From Candidatus Nitrosopumilus sp. (GTDB lineage: Archaea; Thermoproteota; Nitrososphaeria; Nitrososphaerales; Nitrosopumilaceae): a stretch of DNA of 13,645 nucleotides. This document shows, in pieces, positions 12,710 through 13,645 of this stretch (positions within the stretch are counted from its first letter, which is position 1; every line of letters starts with the position of its first letter). Made by a program: the position numbers and the translations under genes. The notes beneath the pieces are model-generated. The model saw nothing but the letters and a program-made list of their open reading frames with translations, was not told the origin of the DNA and did no database searches. The stretch covers positions 1-13,645 of the forward strand of contig JAOTSS010000048.1 in the NCBI GenBank assembly GCA_029864805.1, given 5' to 3'.

Positions 12710-13525
12710 TTGACGATCACTAACAAGACAATAAAAGAATTACTGCCACTATCTTTTAATTCCACTCCTGCAGTTAGTATAAGAAAAGAAAACGAAGTAT
12801 GGGTTGCGACAAGTATGTTGATTCACTACTTGGAATCATTTACCGATTCCCTTGTGGTGACAGAAGAAAATGAAAAGCCAATTGGAGTGATTGGCGGCAG
12901 AGAAATAATTGAGAATGTTTTTAGAGATCCCTCTTCAAACTTTTTTGATAACACAACAGTGGAGGAAATTACTGACAAAAATTTGGTAATTCTATCATGT
13001 GAAACAACTCTGGGAGAGCTACTCACCACATGGAAGAAGACTAGACGTGCATTTTCCATCATCCCAAATGATTTGGGTGGATACTCTGCAATATCTGGAA
13101 GAAAGTTACTTGAAATTGGCGCTAACTGTGTTACTGATTTGACCGTATCTGAATTGCCTAAAAAAGAAATAGTCACCTTTGAACAAAATAGTACGATAAA
13201 AAACATCATAAGTTTGATGCTAGAAAAAAATACAAGAAAACTGCTTCAAAAAGACACTGATTATTTCATAAGTGATCGACTGTTAATTCAGAGCATAGCG
13301 CAAGAGTATAATTTTTTTAGAAACGTAAAATTTTTGGAACGTAAATTTGAGGAATCATTCAAACTTGAAAAGATTAAGAAAATTTCCAAGGATGTAAATC
13401 TGGCAGATATTTCAAAAAGCATGTATGCCATGATGCATCCTTACGTTATGTATGGAGACCAGGTGATCACTCCATGGGACATCTGTATGGCTTTGCAATC
13501 TGACAGAATAGAGTTTCTTGGATGA
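12710..13525 (+). CDS. CBS-domain protein
   Basis: 271 aa with no membrane segment. The pattern of paired CBS motifs is visible: AVSIRKENEVWVATSMLIHYL followed by SLVVTEENEKPIGVIGGREI (about 19-70), then TVEEITDKNLVILSCETTLG and FSIIPNDLGGYSAISGRKLL (about 85-135), then a third, LTVSELPKKEIVTFEQNSTI (about 142-175); the rest (176-271) is more divergent, ending VMYGDQVITPWDIC. CBS pairs bind adenine nucleotides and act as energy or ligand sensors; thaumarchaea encode many stand-alone ones. The only in-frame start is TTG 12710. ATG 12699 lies just upstream but one base out of frame through a TTTT run, and has the better promoter spacing, so a one-base indel may hide the true start MTDFLTITN. 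It converges on the gene at the right edge. Confidence 0.7.
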   Translation: MTITNKTIKELLPLSFNSTPAVSIRKENEVWVATSMLIHYLESFTDSLVVTEENEKPIGVIGGREIIENVFRDPSSNFFDNTTVEEITDKNLVILSCETTLGELLTTWKKTRRAFSIIPNDLGGYSAISGRKLLEIGANCVTDLTVSELPKKEIVTFEQNSTIKNIISLMLEKNTRKLLQKDTDYFISDRLLIQSIAQEYNFFRNVKFLERKFEESFKLEKIKKISKDVNLADISKSMYAMMHPYVMYGDQVITPWDICMALQSDRIEFLG

Positions 13526-13537
13526 GACACAATACAA

Positions 13538-13645
13538 TCATTTGTCGGCAAAAACACGATATATGACATCAGAATTACTTGAGGTGTATGTCCAATCCTT
13601 CACATTCTTTGTAATGTCTGCAAACACTTCCTGCACGTTTGGATG
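13538..13645 (-). CDS. C-terminal end of an unidentified protein (cut by window edge)
   Basis: The minus strand is open from the right edge to a TGA at 13540-13538, giving 35 codons: HPNVQEVFADITKNVKDWTY, then TSSNSDVIYRVFADK. The composition is that of a soluble globular protein, and the frame ends 12 nt from the stop of the convergent CBS gene, the ordinary arrangement of tail-to-tail genes. Too little is present to name a family. Confidence 0.5.
   Translation of the reverse strand, partial: HPNVQEVFADITKNVKDWTYTSSNSDVIYRVFADK

Noticed and set aside
1..13645. Search for tRNA, rRNA, CRISPR arrays, IS transposases and att sites
   Set aside because: No T-loop-like GGTTCRA with matching acceptor stem, no regularly spaced identical repeats and no transposase or integrase motifs were seen by eye. 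A tRNA or covariance-model scan could still find a small RNA.

Overview
The window looks like a chromosomal segment of an ammonia-oxidising marine or soil archaeon (Nitrososphaerota/Thaumarchaeota, Nitrosopumilus-like). This is inferred from four things. The DNA is strongly AT-rich. There is an ESCRT-III/CdvB-type cell-division protein. TATA-like boxes sit about 22-30 nt upstream of many start codons with little or no room for a leader (leaderless archaeal transcription). Several very small zinc-ribbon and single-helix membrane proteins are present. No rRNA, tRNA, CRISPR array or transposase gene was seen.

Layout. 1-183 (minus): 5' part of an FMN nitroreductase leaving the left edge. 184-2554: a loose region with a putative 32-aa membrane peptide, an unrecognised gene split by a +1 frameshift (630-1542), two small zinc-ribbon proteins (1705, 2043) and copies of a degenerate dispersed repeat. 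2555-3688: 8-amino-7-oxononanoate synthase (BioF), whose stop is interleaved with that of a convergent 34-aa membrane protein. 3886-5728: a two-gene thiol-redox operon, CcdA plus a membrane-anchored thioredoxin-like protein with a DipZ-type C-terminal domain. 5822-6472: an ESCRT-III/CdvB paralogue without other cdv genes. 6473-7238: decayed coding remnants. 7239-10292 (minus): an endonuclease/exonuclease/phosphatase-family hydrolase and a patatin-like phospholipase of the DUF3734 type. 10531-10761 (minus): remnant of a GNAT acetyltransferase. 10789-12351: a galactose/glyoxal-oxidase-like copper radical oxidase with all active-site residues and no signal peptide. 12571-12660: a roughly 90-bp near-perfect palindrome. 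12710-13525: a CBS-domain protein. 13538-13645 (minus): 3' end of an unidentified gene.

How it fits together. CcdA and the thioredoxin-like protein together equal the single DipZ polypeptide of some bacteria and should move reducing equivalents across the membrane to extracytoplasmic disulfides. The other genes look independent. The intergenic regions hold a high density of broken genes (frameshift, in-frame stops, truncated GNAT), palindromes and a repeat family, as expected for an accessory, actively eroding region. I did not find a convincing new multi-gene system. The strongest leads are the repeat family, the 90-bp palindrome beside the CBS gene promoter, and the leaderless cytosolic-looking copper radical oxidase.
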